Positions 1-9,275 of a DNA stretch of 64,000 nucleotides are shown one piece after another (position 1 is the stretch's first letter; each line of letters begins with the position of its first letter). The position numbers were made by a program, and so were the translations under genes. The notes under the pieces were generated by a model. The model had not been told where the DNA came from, made no database searches, and was given only the letters and a program-made list of their open reading frames with translations. The stretch comes from JASJBU01 sp963797085 (GTDB lineage: Bacteria > Pseudomonadota > Gammaproteobacteria > Chromatiales > Chromatiaceae): assembly GCA_963797085.1 (NCBI GenBank), contig CAWCOA010000021.1:15947-79946 (forward strand), written 5' to 3'.

Positions 1-880
1 GCAACGCTTGACGCACTGCCTGGGTTAGAAAAAACAGCAAAGTAGAATAGAGCAGGATCAGAAATCCGCCTGAGGCCATAATCAGCCCGTTCGCCAGACT
101 GATGAGCGGGGTGGGTGCAGCCCAGAAAGCCACCTGCCAGACACTGCCTTGAATAGGCAGACTGCCATCCGCCACCTCATTATCGAGGCCTTTCGGCCCT
201 TTATAAACCAGTGTAAAAGGATCCGCGCCAGGCGCCCTCTGACGCACAATCACACGGCCGCCAAAATCATCCACACTGTTCAGAGCTGCGGACAGTTCAT
301 CCACCGGAAATGCGGCATGGATCAGACCCGCAAGAGGACCGGTGCCATGTTCTCGCACACCCACCATCAGACTGATATGTTGATGAGGCGTGCCAAACTG
401 ATGCACCTCCGCCGGCAATACACCTGATCGCTGTTCCGCCAAACGTAACTGGGCGATAGAGGCGAAACCCATATGCGGAATGACGCTGGTATCCGGTTCA
501 TTGGTTCCCACGGGAAGCAGGCGAACCCGCAGGGCCCCCGCCAATGCATGGCGCATATTGATCTCTTGAGCTTTTAACCCGGCAATATCCCCCGCCTGAA
601 AAAGCCGAGTGAGCGCGGGTTCAGTGGCAAGACTGTTAAGTACTTTTTTTCTGATTATATTCACCTCGGAGAGCCTGCCGGCCACACCCTGAGCACCTGC
701 CTGGATCTGACGCTTGATGGATTCGGTTTCTCCGGATTGAAACTGAAAATAGATTACGGACCAGCAACCGATGGTGATCAGTATCAGCCCTGCTGTCGCT
801 AACAGCCAATACCAGCCTAATCCATGACCGGATTTTTCCAGACCCTTTGCATTGGCCTGACCTGCTGATTCCTTTTTCAT
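1..880 (-). CDS. N-terminal membrane part of an AlgC-like (phosphomannomutase/phosphoglucomutase) protein, partial
   Basis: The frame is open from an ATG at 880 to the window edge (293 codons, no stop), so the gene runs off the left side. A short charged N-terminus is followed by a membrane segment near residues 22-42 (start LGWYWLLATAGLIL), an extracytoplasmic region of about 220 residues, and a second membrane segment near residues 265-290. This is the layout of the sensor-like N-terminal extension of long AlgC proteins. The position just downstream of coaBC matches the coaBC-dut-algC order known in pseudomonads; dut is absent here. The catalytic mutase domain would lie outside the window, so a plain sensor protein with the same topology remains possible. 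Confidence 0.6.
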   Translation of the reverse strand, partial: MKKESAGQANAKGLEKSGHGLGWYWLLATAGLILITIGCWSVIYFQFQSGETESIKRQIQAGAQGVAGRLSEVNIIRKKVLNSLATEPALTRLFQAGDIAGLKAQEINMRHALAGALRVRLLPVGTNEPDTSVIPHMGFASIAQLRLAEQRSGVLPAEVHQFGTPHQHISLMVGVREHGTGPLAGLIHAAFPVDELSAALNSVDDFGGRVIVRQRAPGADPFTLVYKGPKGLDNEVADGSLPIQGSVWQVAFWAAPTPLISLANGLIMASGGFLILLYSTLLFFLTQAVRQAL

Positions 881-987
881 AGCTGAATACTCAAGATGAT
901 TTTTTACTCCAGTATGGCCATTAAAGCCGTCTCTGCCGAATGCCGGGAGACCCATTCAGGAACTAATCTCCTATCCCGCCAGATAGC

Positions 988-2205
988 TCATTGCCGCCTG
1001 TTCATGGTTGTGTGGTATCTCTCTGCTATCGCTTCCGCGAGCTTTAGCGCCAAACGCTCTTTAGGCATCATGGGCAGCGACTCGCGCCCTCCGTCCCAAA
1101 GCAGCAACAATGCGTTTTCCGCGCTTTCAAAACCACCAACCCCTATCCCCACCTGATTGGCCGCAATCAGGTCCACGCCTTTGCTGAGGCGCTTGGCTTC
1201 TGCATACTCTTCCAGGCACTCGGTTTCAGCGGCGAACCCCACGCTAAACGGCCCCCCTTCCAGGGCGGCGACTGCGGCGAGTATATCGGGATTGGGCTCC
1301 AGAGTCAGACGCAACGGTTGCGCAGATTTCTTGATCTTCTGATCAGCCGTTGAGACTGGCCGGTAGTCGGCTACTGCCGCCACGCCGACAAAGATTTCAC
1401 TGTTTTGCACCCGCTGCAACACAGCCTCGTTCATCTGTGCGGCCGTCTCCACATCGACCCGTTCCACACCCTCCGGAGTTGGCAATGCAACAGGCCCGGC
1501 AACCAGGCAAACATCAGCACCCAGGCCATGCAGCGCTGCTGCCAGAGCGAATCCCATGCGACCGGAACTGCGGTTGCCGATGTAGCGCACCGGATCGATC
1601 GGTTCCCGGGTTGGACCGGCGGTGAGCAGCACCCGGACCTGGTGCAAGAGCGCATCAGCATACAGCGCCTCCACCCGCCGCCGCAGCTCTTCCGGCTCCA
1701 GCATTCTGCCCGGCCCGGTCTCGCCGCAGGCCTGCAAGCCGTCATCCGGCCCCCAGATACCAAGACCCCTGGCACTGAGTCGCTGAACATTTTCCTGGGT
1801 TGCCGGATTGAGCCACATCTGCTGGTTCATGGCCGGCGCAAGCTTGATCGGCGCGGTGCTGGCGAGACAGAGGGTCGACAGCAGGTCATTGGCCATGCCG
1901 CAGGTCAGACGCGCCATGAAGTCGGCACTGGCAGGCGCCACCAGCACCAGATCCGCCCAGCGGGCCAATTCAATATGGCTCATGGCGGATTCCTGCTCCG
2001 CATCCAACAGCTCTGTGAAAACCGGTTGTCCCGAGAGCGCCTGAAAGGTCAGCGGGGTAACAAACGCCTGTGCCGCAGAGGTCATGACTACCCTGACTGT
2101 TGCGCCGGATTCTCTAAGGCCCCGCAGCAGCAGCGCACTCTTGTAGGCAGCAATACCCCCGGTAACCCCGAGAAGAATTTTTTTCTTATTCAAGGTGCGC
2201 ATCAT
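988..2205 (-). CDS. coaBC: Bifunctional phosphopantothenoylcysteine decarboxylase / phosphopantothenate-cysteine ligase
   Basis: Carries out two consecutive steps of coenzyme A synthesis: CTP-dependent joining of cysteine to 4'-phosphopantothenate, then FMN-dependent decarboxylation. The N-terminal flavoprotein half starts with ILLGVTGGIAAYKS, has the active-site His in SHIELARWADL, the substrate motif PAMNQQMW and the ACGETGPGRM loop with the reactive Cys. The C-terminal ligase half has LLTAGPTREPIDPVRYIGN, NRSSGRMG and KIKKS. About 405 residues, the usual length. The frame extends to a TTG at 2223, but the ATG pair at 2205/2202 fits the family start (MRTLNKKKILLG). It is divergent from radC, as in many gammaproteobacteria, and lies upstream of the AlgC-like gene. 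Confidence 0.96.
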   Translation of the reverse strand: MMRTLNKKKILLGVTGGIAAYKSALLLRGLRESGATVRVVMTSAAQAFVTPLTFQALSGQPVFTELLDAEQESAMSHIELARWADLVLVAPASADFMARLTCGMANDLLSTLCLASTAPIKLAPAMNQQMWLNPATQENVQRLSARGLGIWGPDDGLQACGETGPGRMLEPEELRRRVEALYADALLHQVRVLLTAGPTREPIDPVRYIGNRSSGRMGFALAAALHGLGADVCLVAGPVALPTPEGVERVDVETAAQMNEAVLQRVQNSEIFVGVAAVADYRPVSTADQKIKKSAQPLRLTLEPNPDILAAVAALEGGPFSVGFAAETECLEEYAEAKRLSKGVDLIAANQVGIGVGGFESAENALLLLWDGGRESLPMMPKERLALKLAEAIAERYHTTMNRRQ

Positions 2206-2373
2206 TTTTTGCACATGTGACAACTTATTGGCGATTAGAGTAACCCATCAGACAGGAATCTCACAACTATTGAGGGTATGAAATGAGTAAACACTCACTT
2301 AAAACCCACAGAAGCATCCAACCGGGCTGGTCTACACTTGATCTAGACCTGAATCAGCGAAGCAAGAACCTCC

Positions 2374-3049
2374 ATGCCGATTACCGACTGGCCGACCCAA
2401 GAGCGCCCCAGAGAGAAATTGTTGCAAAAAGGCGCCGCAAGCCTTTCTGACGCGGAACTGCTCGCCATCTTCCTGCGCACCGGCATTGCCGGCAAAACCG
2501 CTGTCGATCTGGCCAGGGAACTGTTAAAGGATTATGGCGGACTGAGGCATTTGCTGTCCGCGGACCTGCGGCATTTCTCCAGCAGCAAAGGGCTTGGACC
2601 CGCGAAATACGCCCAGCTCCAGGCGGTTCTGGAGATGGGACGCCGTTATCTCAAAGAAGACCTGCAACGCAACGACGCCCTGAGTCTGTCCGGCTGATTC
2701 CCGCGACTATCTACAAGCCAGGCTGCGCCATTACCCTTATGAAGTATTCTCCTGCTTGTTTCTCGATAACCGCCACCGGGTGATAGAATTCGAAGAGCTG
2801 TTTCGCGGCACCATCGACGGCGCCAGCGTGCACCCCAGGGAGGTCGTCCGTCGTGCCCTGCAGCACAACGCAGCGGCGCTGATTCTGGCCCACAATCACC
2901 CTTCCGGGGTCACACAACCCAGCGAAGCGGATCGACGCATCACCCAACGCTTAAAAGACGCCCTGGCTTTGGTGGAAATACGCATCCTGGATCATTTCAT
3001 CATCGGTGACGGAAAGCCGGTCTCCATGGCTGAACTGGGCATGCTGTGA
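2374..3049 (+). pseudogene. radC: RadC family JAB/MPN protein, frameshifted
   Basis: The 5' part (2374-2697) encodes the helix-hairpin-helix half (start MPITDWPTQERPREKLL, then SDAELLAIFLRTG). The frame then meets TGA at 2695-2697. The 3' part continues one frame over from about 2696 (DSRDYLQARLRHYPYEVF, then LFLDNRHRV) and holds the JAMM metal motif HNHPSG followed by the conserved S..D. Fusing the two gives a normal-length RadC of about 224 residues. One extra base near 2694 explains the break; there is no homopolymer at the site. It may be a true mutation or a sequence error. RadC's molecular role is unresolved, and it is divergent from coaBC as usual. Confidence 0.9.
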
Positions 3050-3107
3050 TTTCATGCTTGCGGCCCTGTTTAGGTAGTAAATGATCTCTGCGTTAAGGGC
3101 GATAGAC

Positions 3108-3136
3108 TTGCCTCAACCGCCCCACTCTGATATAAA
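3108..3136 (+). promoter_or_regulatory. Sigma-70 type promoter of rpmB-rpmG
   Basis: TTGCCT (3108-3113) and TATAAA (3131-3136) are separated by 17 bp. They lie 45 bp upstream of the rpmB start, a spacing and position typical of a housekeeping promoter. Confidence 0.7.
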
Positions 3137-3180
3137 TACGCGCCTTTCGCCCCAGGGATAATTTTTTAGAGGTTTTGACC

Positions 3181-3417
3181 ATGTCAAAAGTCTGCCAGGT
3201 AACCGGTAAGCGTCCGATCACAGGAAACAACGTTTCCCATGCACACAACAAGACGAAACGCCGCTTCCTGCCTAATCTTCACAGCCACCGGTTCTGGGTG
3301 GAAACCGAGAACCGCTGGGTGCGTCTGCGGGTATCTTCCAAAGGCATGCGCATCATCGACAAGAAAGGTATCGATAGCGTATTGACAGAAATGCGCGCCC
3401 GCGGCGAAAAGGTTTAA
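3181..3417 (+). CDS. rpmB: 50S ribosomal protein L28 (bL28)
   Basis: A 78-residue large-subunit ribosomal protein. It starts MSKVCQVTGKRP and carries the family features GNNVSHAHNKTKRRF and the RLRVSSKGMR stretch. The ATG at 3181 is preceded by GAGG; a TTG two codons upstream is less likely to be used. It is followed 15 bp later by rpmG, the universal pairing in proteobacteria, and the two share the promoter at 3108 and the terminator at 3611. Confidence 0.98.
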   Translation: MSKVCQVTGKRPITGNNVSHAHNKTKRRFLPNLHSHRFWVETENRWVRLRVSSKGMRIIDKKGIDSVLTEMRARGEKV

Positions 3418-3432
3418 AGGAGATACTGAATC

Positions 3433-3588
3433 ATGCGTGACAAAATCAAACTCGTTTCCAGTGCCGGTACCGGGCACTTCTACACCACCACCAAGAACAA
3501 GCGGAATCAGCCGGGCAAGATGGAAATGAAGAAATACGACCCGAAGGTGCGTAAGCACGTGATGTACAAGGAAAGCAAGATCAAATAA
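3433..3588 (+). CDS. rpmG: 50S ribosomal protein L33 (bL33)
   Basis: A 51-residue ribosomal protein (start MRDKIKLVSSAGTGHFYTT, end KHVMYKESKIK). It lacks the paired CxxC zinc ribbons, so it is the C-minus (zinc-independent) form: TTTKNKRNQP stands where cysteines would be. An AAGGAGA ribosome binding site (3417-3423) overlaps the end of rpmB. Confidence 0.98.
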   Translation: MRDKIKLVSSAGTGHFYTTTKNKRNQPGKMEMKKYDPKVRKHVMYKESKIK

Positions 3589-3610
3589 GGTTACCGCGAC
3601 CTGGGACATA

Positions 3611-3635
3611 AAAACCCGCCTCATGGCGGGTTTTT
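3611..3635 (+). terminator. Rho-independent terminator after rpmG
   Basis: AACCCGCC, loop TCAT, GGCGGGTT, then a T-run, 22 bp after the rpmG stop. The stem is GC-rich and perfect. Confidence 0.92.
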
Positions 3636-3742
3636 GCATTTTATATACTCAAGAAAACCGGCTCGGGTATCAATTTATAACTGAGCATGGACGCTTACTA
3701 TAAACAGTAAATTAGACAGTCAAGTCACACGGACCTACAGAT

Positions 3743-4909
3743 ATGAAGGACATCTACATCGGCAGACAGGCCATCTTCGACCGCGACATGGAGGTGTTCG
3801 CCTATGAACTTCTGTTTCGCAGCGGACTGCAAAACAGCAGCAATGTCAATCAGCAACTGAACGGGGACAGCGCCACTTCTGAAGTACTGCTGAACACTTT
3901 CATGGAGATTGGCATCGAGCGAATCGCCGGACCCCACCGGATCTTTGTCAATCTGACACGCAAGCTGTTTCTCGATCATCCGACACTGCCCTTTCCTAAA
4001 GACCGGGTGGTGATGGAGATCCTGGAAGACATCCCTATCGACCAGCAGTTGCTCGACTCGGTCAATCGGCTATCCCAACAGGGCTACCAGTTAGCCCTCG
4101 ACGACTGCACACTCGAAGCCAAGTGGGACAGGCTGCTGCCGCTGGTGGATATAGTCAAGGTCGAAGTGCCTGCAGTAACGGTTGAGAAGATCCGCGCGGA
4201 GATACCCAGGCTCCGGTCACATGGAGTGAGCCTGTTAGCGGAGAAGATCGAAACCGAAGAGGAGTACCAGCAGATGCTGGAGCTGGGATTCGATTATTTC
4301 CAGGGTTACCATTTCTCGCGCCCGAAGATCCTTCAGGGCAGGCGCCTGGAAGAAAATCCGCTGGTTATACTGCGCCTGGTGTCAGCCTTGAACAGCCCCG
4401 ACATCACCATTCAAAAACTCGAATCCGTAATCACCCAGGACGCCAGCCTGAGTTACAAGATCCTGCGCTTTATCAATTCAGCGGCAATAGGCATGCCGCG
4501 TAGAGTGGAATCGATCGGGCAGGCAGTCATCTACATGGGGCTGGGGCCGATACGCGCCTGGGCCAGTCTGCTCGCACTTTCCCGCTTCGATAACAAACCC
4601 CAGGCCCATTTCACCACGGCACTGGTGCGCGCTCATATGTGTAAACAGCTGGTCGCGAAGGCTGGAGGCTGTTCTCCGGATATTGGTTTCACTGTCGGCC
4701 TGCTCTCTATTCTTGACGTGTTGATGGACAATCCAATGCCGCAAATCGTCCCGGAGTTATCCCTGAGCGATGAGATCAAGATGGCATTACTGGAGCAAAA
4801 AGGCATTGCCGGTAAAGCACTGCGTTGCACCCTGGCCTATGAAATTCAGAATTGGCAAGACGCCGGATTGGACTATGCCGAGGACGGGGAGATCTCGAGA
4901 TCTATCTGA
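3743..4909 (+). CDS. EAL-like plus HDOD domain signalling protein (YuxH type), 3' end frameshifted
   Basis: Residues 1-200 form an EAL-related domain (YIGRQAIFDRDMEVFAYELL, LEDIPID, ALDDC, LLAEKIETEEEY, GYHFSRP). Residues 200-388 form an HDOD domain. The canonical EAL signature is replaced by YELLFR, so cyclic-di-GMP hydrolysis is doubtful, as in most YuxH-like proteins; HDOD domains act as regulatory relays. The frame ends at 4909 with ISRSI. The next frame reads DLEIYLNASEKAFEEQQALQ and stops at 4959, as expected for the family, so one base appears lost near 4885-4895. Confidence 0.9.
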   Translation: MKDIYIGRQAIFDRDMEVFAYELLFRSGLQNSSNVNQQLNGDSATSEVLLNTFMEIGIERIAGPHRIFVNLTRKLFLDHPTLPFPKDRVVMEILEDIPIDQQLLDSVNRLSQQGYQLALDDCTLEAKWDRLLPLVDIVKVEVPAVTVEKIRAEIPRLRSHGVSLLAEKIETEEEYQQMLELGFDYFQGYHFSRPKILQGRRLEENPLVILRLVSALNSPDITIQKLESVITQDASLSYKILRFINSAAIGMPRRVESIGQAVIYMGLGPIRAWASLLALSRFDNKPQAHFTTALVRAHMCKQLVAKAGGCSPDIGFTVGLLSILDVLMDNPMPQIVPELSLSDEIKMALLEQKGIAGKALRCTLAYEIQNWQDAGLDYAEDGEISRSI

Positions 4910-4961
4910 ACGCCAGCGAAAAGGCCTTTGAGGAACAGCAGGCCCTGCAAACGGCCTGAGC

Positions 4962-6937
4962 TTAACTTTTATTGAGCAGTAAACTGCCCGTTTGATCAAC
5001 GCAACACCGCCAGCCTGGTTCAATCCAGGTTGTCGCTACTGTTTCCGTGATCAGCGCGGGACCCGAAAAACATTGCCCTGACCGCCAGTGCTTCCCGTGA
5101 GTAACAAGGCACAGGTCCCTTGCAGCCAAAAATTTGCACCTGCTCCCTCGCTTCACCCTGCGGCAGCCGATCTAAGGCTTCCCAAATCGACCGCGAGAAC
5201 CCGGACCCTCCAGCGCAGCGCGCAGATTCACCAGTTCGACCGGTGCATCCATGCGATGACCGTAGCGCTGCTCATGCAGTTGATGGAATGCATCTTCAGT
5301 CTCCCGGCAGGCAAGCCAGGGCAGATTCAGGGTGTAAGACTGTCCCAGATAGCGCAGATCCACTGAGTAGGTGGTTTTGATTTGGTTTATCTGGACCCCC
5401 TCACGGTTCATTTCATCCAGACCACCTTGCGCTAACTGACGCAGCTCAGCCTCGATCTGCCGGTCATCGATCTCCAGCAACAGGCCGAGCCGTGTCCGCA
5501 CCCGTTGGCGCCCCGGACGGGCGATCAACATCCCCAGAGCAGACAGCACACCGGCCTGGATCGGCACCATCGCGGAGCACATGCCGAGCGCTTCCGCCAG
5601 AGCACAGACATGCAGGCCGCCGGCGCCGCCAAATGAAACCAGAGTAAACCCCCTTGGATCCACACCGCGCTGAACTGAGATCACCCGCAATGCCCGCGCC
5701 ATATGTTCGTTGGCGACCTGGATGATGCCCTGTGCCGCCGCCTCCGGGGTCTGTCCCATCTGCTCCGCCAGACGGCCAAGGGCATGACGCGCCGCAGTCA
5801 GATCAAGCTGCATCCTGCCGCCCAGAAAGGCATCGGGACGCAGCCGTCCCAACAGCAGATTGGCATCGGTGACCGTCGGCTCTACCCCACCCTGCCCATA
5901 ACAGGCAGGTCCTGGATCAGCACCGGCGGATTCCGGGCCTACCAGCAGCATGCCGCCCGCATCCAGCCTGGCGATGGAGCCGCCACCGGCACCGATGGTA
6001 TGCATATCCACCATCGGCACAGCCACCGGCCAGGGGCCGATATGCCCCTCCCGGGTGAGACGAGGCCCGCCATCGATCAGCGCCACATCCGAGGAGGTGC
6101 CACCCATGTCGAAACTCAAGAGTCTTTCATGACCTGCGGCGGCAGCCACATAGGCAGCACCGACCAACCCGCCGGCCGGCCCGGAGAGCAGCATGCGCAC
6201 CGCCTGGTGGGCCGCCTGATCTGCGGCAATCGCCTCTCCAGAACTCTGCATCACCGAGACCCGGGCGCCAGGCAGACCGTCACACAGGCGTTGTATGTAA
6301 CCTTGCACCAGCGGCCCGACCCAGCTGTTCAGCCAGGTGGCAATGCCCCGTTCATATTCCCCTACCTGGGGCAGAACCTCCGAAGAGCGTGAGATGAAGA
6401 CCCCCTCCGGAATCACCGCCTCGATACGCCGCTCGAATTCGTCATCCAGATAGGCATAGAGCAGATTGATCGCCACCGACTCAGGATTCAGCGACTGCAA
6501 CTGCTCCACGAGCCTTTGCAGATCCTCATCAGACAACGGCTCCACCACCAGACCATCCGCCGAGAGGCGTCCACCGGTCTCCAGGCAAAGCTCACGGGGC
6601 ACCGGTGGTGCCATGGGGGCAGGCTGCAGGTTATAGAGCTCCTGCCGCGCCTGACGGCCTATAGTCAACAGATCCCCCAGCCCGCGGTTGCCGATATAGA
6701 CCGTGCGCACCCCCTTGCCCTCCAGGGCTGCGTTGGTGGCCACCGTAGAACCGTGCACAACCCTCAACTCCCCGGGGTCCAGACCCATCTCACGAATACC
6801 CTGCAGTATCGCCTGCTCCGGCGCATGCGGAGTCGAGAGCACCTTATGGATACGCAGTCCTCCCCTTCGAACAATACGAAGTCAGTAAAGGTCCCGCCGG
6901 TATCGATGCCGATCAGTTTCAAACTTGACTCATCCAT
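4962..6937 (-). pseudogene. Hydantoinase/oxoprolinase A (HyuA) family, broken frame
   Basis: An ATP-dependent ring-opening hydrolase subunit of the hydantoinase/5-oxoprolinase family with an actin-like ATPase fold. The start (ATG 6937) encodes IGIDTGGTFTDFVLFEGE, the phosphate-binding loop, then loses frame near 6865. The main frame resumes with KVLSTPHAPEQA and runs to a TAG at 5172, through GGTSSDVALIDGG and GAGGGSIARLD. The family C-terminus reappears further on as FSGPALITET and PGWRCCVDQTGSLLL, ending at 4962, with signs of another frame slip near 5060-5110. No HyuB partner lies nearby. At least two lesions make a working product unlikely unless they are sequence errors. Confidence 0.85.
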
Positions 6938-7015
6938 CTTGAAAGGAAATGGGGAAAGATACCCCGAATGTGTCACCGAGACACCTGCAATTGTGACAAG
7001 GCGAGGCGTGTTCAG

Positions 7016-8225
7016 TCAGATTGAGACAGGGGTACAACCGACAGCCCAGATAGTTGTTACGGTTGTCGGGAGAGTAGTGGAACGCGAGAATCCACAGTTG
7101 GACGGGTTGAAGCACGCGTCCACGGGGGTGCAGGGCAAGGGTCGCTCCAGCGCATCCTGCGCCTGCACAATTGTGCATCCATGCACGCGCGCACACCACA
7201 CGCGACTGATTGGCATCCTCCCATTCATCCAATAGATCAGTATCGTAGGACGGTCGCTGCCGGTAGGCGCTGCGGGTCTATTCCCAGACATTGCCGGTCA
7301 GCTCGTAGAGCCCGCTATCCTGGGTGCAGCCTTCCTCATGATAGAGGCCCACCGGGGTGGTGGCGCCCACCTGCACCCGGTCCTGGGCATCGCGGCTGTT
7401 ACAGACATCCTCCACAAAGCTATCACCCCAGGCATACGAGCGCGGATTGCTACCAGGACCTCGGGCCACCGCCTCCCACTGCAGCCGTCCGGCAGGCTGC
7501 AGCGCTCACGGCTAAGAGTACTCAGCCAGCGACAGTAGGCCAAGGCCTACGAACTGGGAGATACCCACCACCGGCTGCAGGGGGTTGTTGAAACGAGACA
7601 CGCGCCATTGGCCGGGCTCGGTGACCGGCTGGGCCTGGCTACGCAGTTGCTCCAGGTAGGCTTCCCAGTCTTGCTATTGGAGGAAACGGTCTGCCGCACC
7701 CACTCGCGTGTCATCCAAATCCATGCTGGAAGTCTCGAGATCTTGGTCAATCGATTCCTCTTCATAACCTTCACGCCACCATAACCAGTTCTGGATTACA
7801 CCCTCAACGGAGCCTCGCAGGCGATAATCCTAGGCCGCCTACCCTTGTCAGCAGTTCGAGATCGATAAGAGCCTGCTCGTGGAATCAAAAGCGGATTGGG
7901 TCGGCACACCATTTGAACGAGCCTGCATGCGCAATGCCAGGCCCACTCCTGGAAAGTTACGTGCGCCGCATGGGCTGCATCGCACACCAGCACGTTCTTC
8001 AGCGCTCCGAGACGAAAGGACTCTGCGCTCGCTGAGGCGCTGCTCATTGTCGTAGGCCTGCGGATCGTCCAGGCTACCGAAGGTATATTCGCCGCCGGGG
8101 ATGGGCTCCGACAGGGGGCAACCCGGCGATGCGCCGACCATCATCGAATCGTTGAGAGACTCAGTAACCCAGGGCATCGAGCACCACATGGGCGCAAGTG
8201 GCAACATGCCGGGGGCTGAGAGCAC
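7016..8225 (-). pseudogene. Formylglycine-generating-enzyme-like (SUMF1/FGE-sulfatase domain) gene, heavily decayed
   Basis: Pieces of one FGE-like domain are scattered over several minus-strand frames in the correct order: IPGGEYTFGSLDDPQAYDN (about 8080-8130), WRVSRFNNPLQPVVGIS (about 7560-7610), AYCRWLS (about 7520-7540), WEAVARGPG then YAWGDSF (about 7420-7470), VGATTPVGLY, and ELTGNVWE (7278-7300), followed by an in-frame TAG where the family has Trp. TRSAYRQRPSYDTDLLDEWE and, near 7047-7066, PDNRNNYLGCRL follow. FGE-like enzymes use O2 to oxidise cysteine or act as sulfoxide synthases; this copy cannot be functional. Confidence 0.75.
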
Positions 8226-8285
8226 CTCCCGTACCTGTTTCCTGGCCCTGAATACGGACCGCGCTTTCGCTGGCTCCGTAGCCGC

Positions 8286-8408
8286 TCAGCCGATGGGTTT
8301 TGGGTTGGTCCATTTCAGCCCGATCTTGAAGTTACATTCCGTTTCGGCGGAGGCGAAGACGATGCCGGTCTTGCCCCCCAGTTTCTTTTTTTGTGAATTA
8401 TCCGTCAT
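8286..8408 (-). CDS. Short ORF (40 aa) with a strong ribosome binding site, possibly the 5' stub of the decayed gene
   Basis: ATG at 8408 is preceded by GGAAAGGAGAAAAAAGG, a strong Shine-Dalgarno sequence. The product starts MTDNSQKKKLGGKTGIVFAS and ends NPKPIG. I recognise no family. It lies directly upstream of the FGE-like remnants in the same orientation, so it may be the original start of that gene cut short by a nonsense or frameshift change. An independent small protein is the alternative. Confidence 0.4.
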   Translation of the reverse strand: MTDNSQKKKLGGKTGIVFASAETECNFKIGLKWTNPKPIG

Positions 8409-8473
8409 CCTTTTTTCTCCTTTCCGTTACTGAGGCTATTGTCACTGAGGCGGGGTAAGAGCGCAATCAGAAT

Positions 8474-8851
8474 TCAGGCTTTTAGAAGGGTCACATCATA
8501 GGCATCGATAGCGCTGTCAGCGGTCACCAAGGTCAGGCCCTCCAACTTGGCCTGGGCAATCAACATGCGATCGAAAGGGTCCTTGTGATGTTCCGGCAAA
8601 CGCGCCGCAAGTTCGACATGTCGTCCATCAATCGGCAATTCAACGAATCCTCCGTCATGGATGGCCTGCAGAATGGATCCAGGCAGCTCCAGCTTGCCGA
8701 TGGCCTGTTTGATCCCGACCTCCCAGACTGTGGCTGCGCTGACCAGCACCCGCTCCGATGGGTTGGCAATCCTGTTTCTTGGGGTCTGGGCAAGCCGTGG
8801 ATCATCAGCCAACCACCAGAGCAGGATATGCGTGTCCAACAACAGGCTCAT
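8474..8851 (-). CDS. PIN-domain ribonuclease toxin (VapC-like)
   Basis: 125 residues, the usual size. Begins MSLLLDTHILLWWLADDPRL with the first catalytic Asp (LLDTH), then a conserved Glu in ATVWEVGIK, and the distal acidic cluster DPFDRMLIAQA and TADSAIDAYD. PIN toxins cleave RNA (often tRNA) in a metal-dependent way. Its ATG overlaps the stop of the upstream antitoxin by 4 bp (ATGA), so the two are translationally coupled. Confidence 0.93.
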   Translation of the reverse strand: MSLLLDTHILLWWLADDPRLAQTPRNRIANPSERVLVSAATVWEVGIKQAIGKLELPGSILQAIHDGGFVELPIDGRHVELAARLPEHHKDPFDRMLIAQAKLEGLTLVTADSAIDAYDVTLLKA

Positions 8852-9084
8852 TCACCAGCCTCGAACGCCTCGATGATTTCCTGAGGCGTTTCGTCAAAAT
8901 CCTCTGCTATCCTGACCCGACCAGCCCAACGACCCGGTTCGCGCGGCGCCTTGCACTCCACGTAAGGAACCAGCCTGGCAACGGGTTTACCCGACTTTGC
9001 AATGATAACTTCCGTACCCGACTGGACCTCATCCACCAGCTTGGAAAGCTGGGTCTTTGCCTCGTGCATGTTGACTTGATGCAT
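8848..9084 (-). CDS. Phd/YefM-family antitoxin
   Basis: The N-terminal Phd/YefM fold (VNMHEAKTQLSKLVDEVQSG, then EVIIAKSGKPVARLVPY) binds DNA; the C-terminal tail (EDFDETPQEIIEAFEAGE) would neutralise the PIN toxin encoded next. Two ATGs, at 9090 and 9084, are in frame. The second has the better spacing (8 nt) from the GAGG ribosome site. Antitoxins of this type repress their own promoter, and an inverted repeat covers the likely -35 box just upstream. Confidence 0.92.
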   Translation of the reverse strand: MHQVNMHEAKTQLSKLVDEVQSGTEVIIAKSGKPVARLVPYVECKAPREPGRWAGRVRIAEDFDETPQEIIEAFEAGE

Positions 9085-9112
9085 ATGCATGTCCTCAAGA
9101 ATATCTGAACTT

Positions 9113-9144
9113 AGTCTAGTCTAGCTAAACTTGGGGTCAAGTTT
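9113..9144 (-). promoter_or_regulatory. Promoter and operator of the Phd/PIN pair
   Basis: On the minus strand TTGACC (9140-9135) and TAGACT (9118-9113) are 16 bp apart. A perfect inverted repeat, AAACTTG-GGGT-CAAGTTT (9127-9144), covers the -35 box and is the likely antitoxin operator. Confidence 0.6.
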
Positions 9145-9275
9145 CGATTCCACTATCCACGGATGATCTACGCCCTCATTACCCTGTCACCACTCAGCCT
9201 GCAAACATATATTTGTAGAGACAGGCGAATCGCTGTCTTTTGCATCATATCTATATGAGGTATCTTGCCTCCACG

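Noticed and set aside
1405..2220. Long open frame on the plus strand over coaBC
   Set aside because: It is the reverse-strand shadow of the strongly conserved coaBC gene and has no family features.
2284..2297. Short inverted repeat TGAGT-AAAC-ACTCA between coaBC and radC
   Set aside because: Only 5-bp arms; too short to separate from chance.
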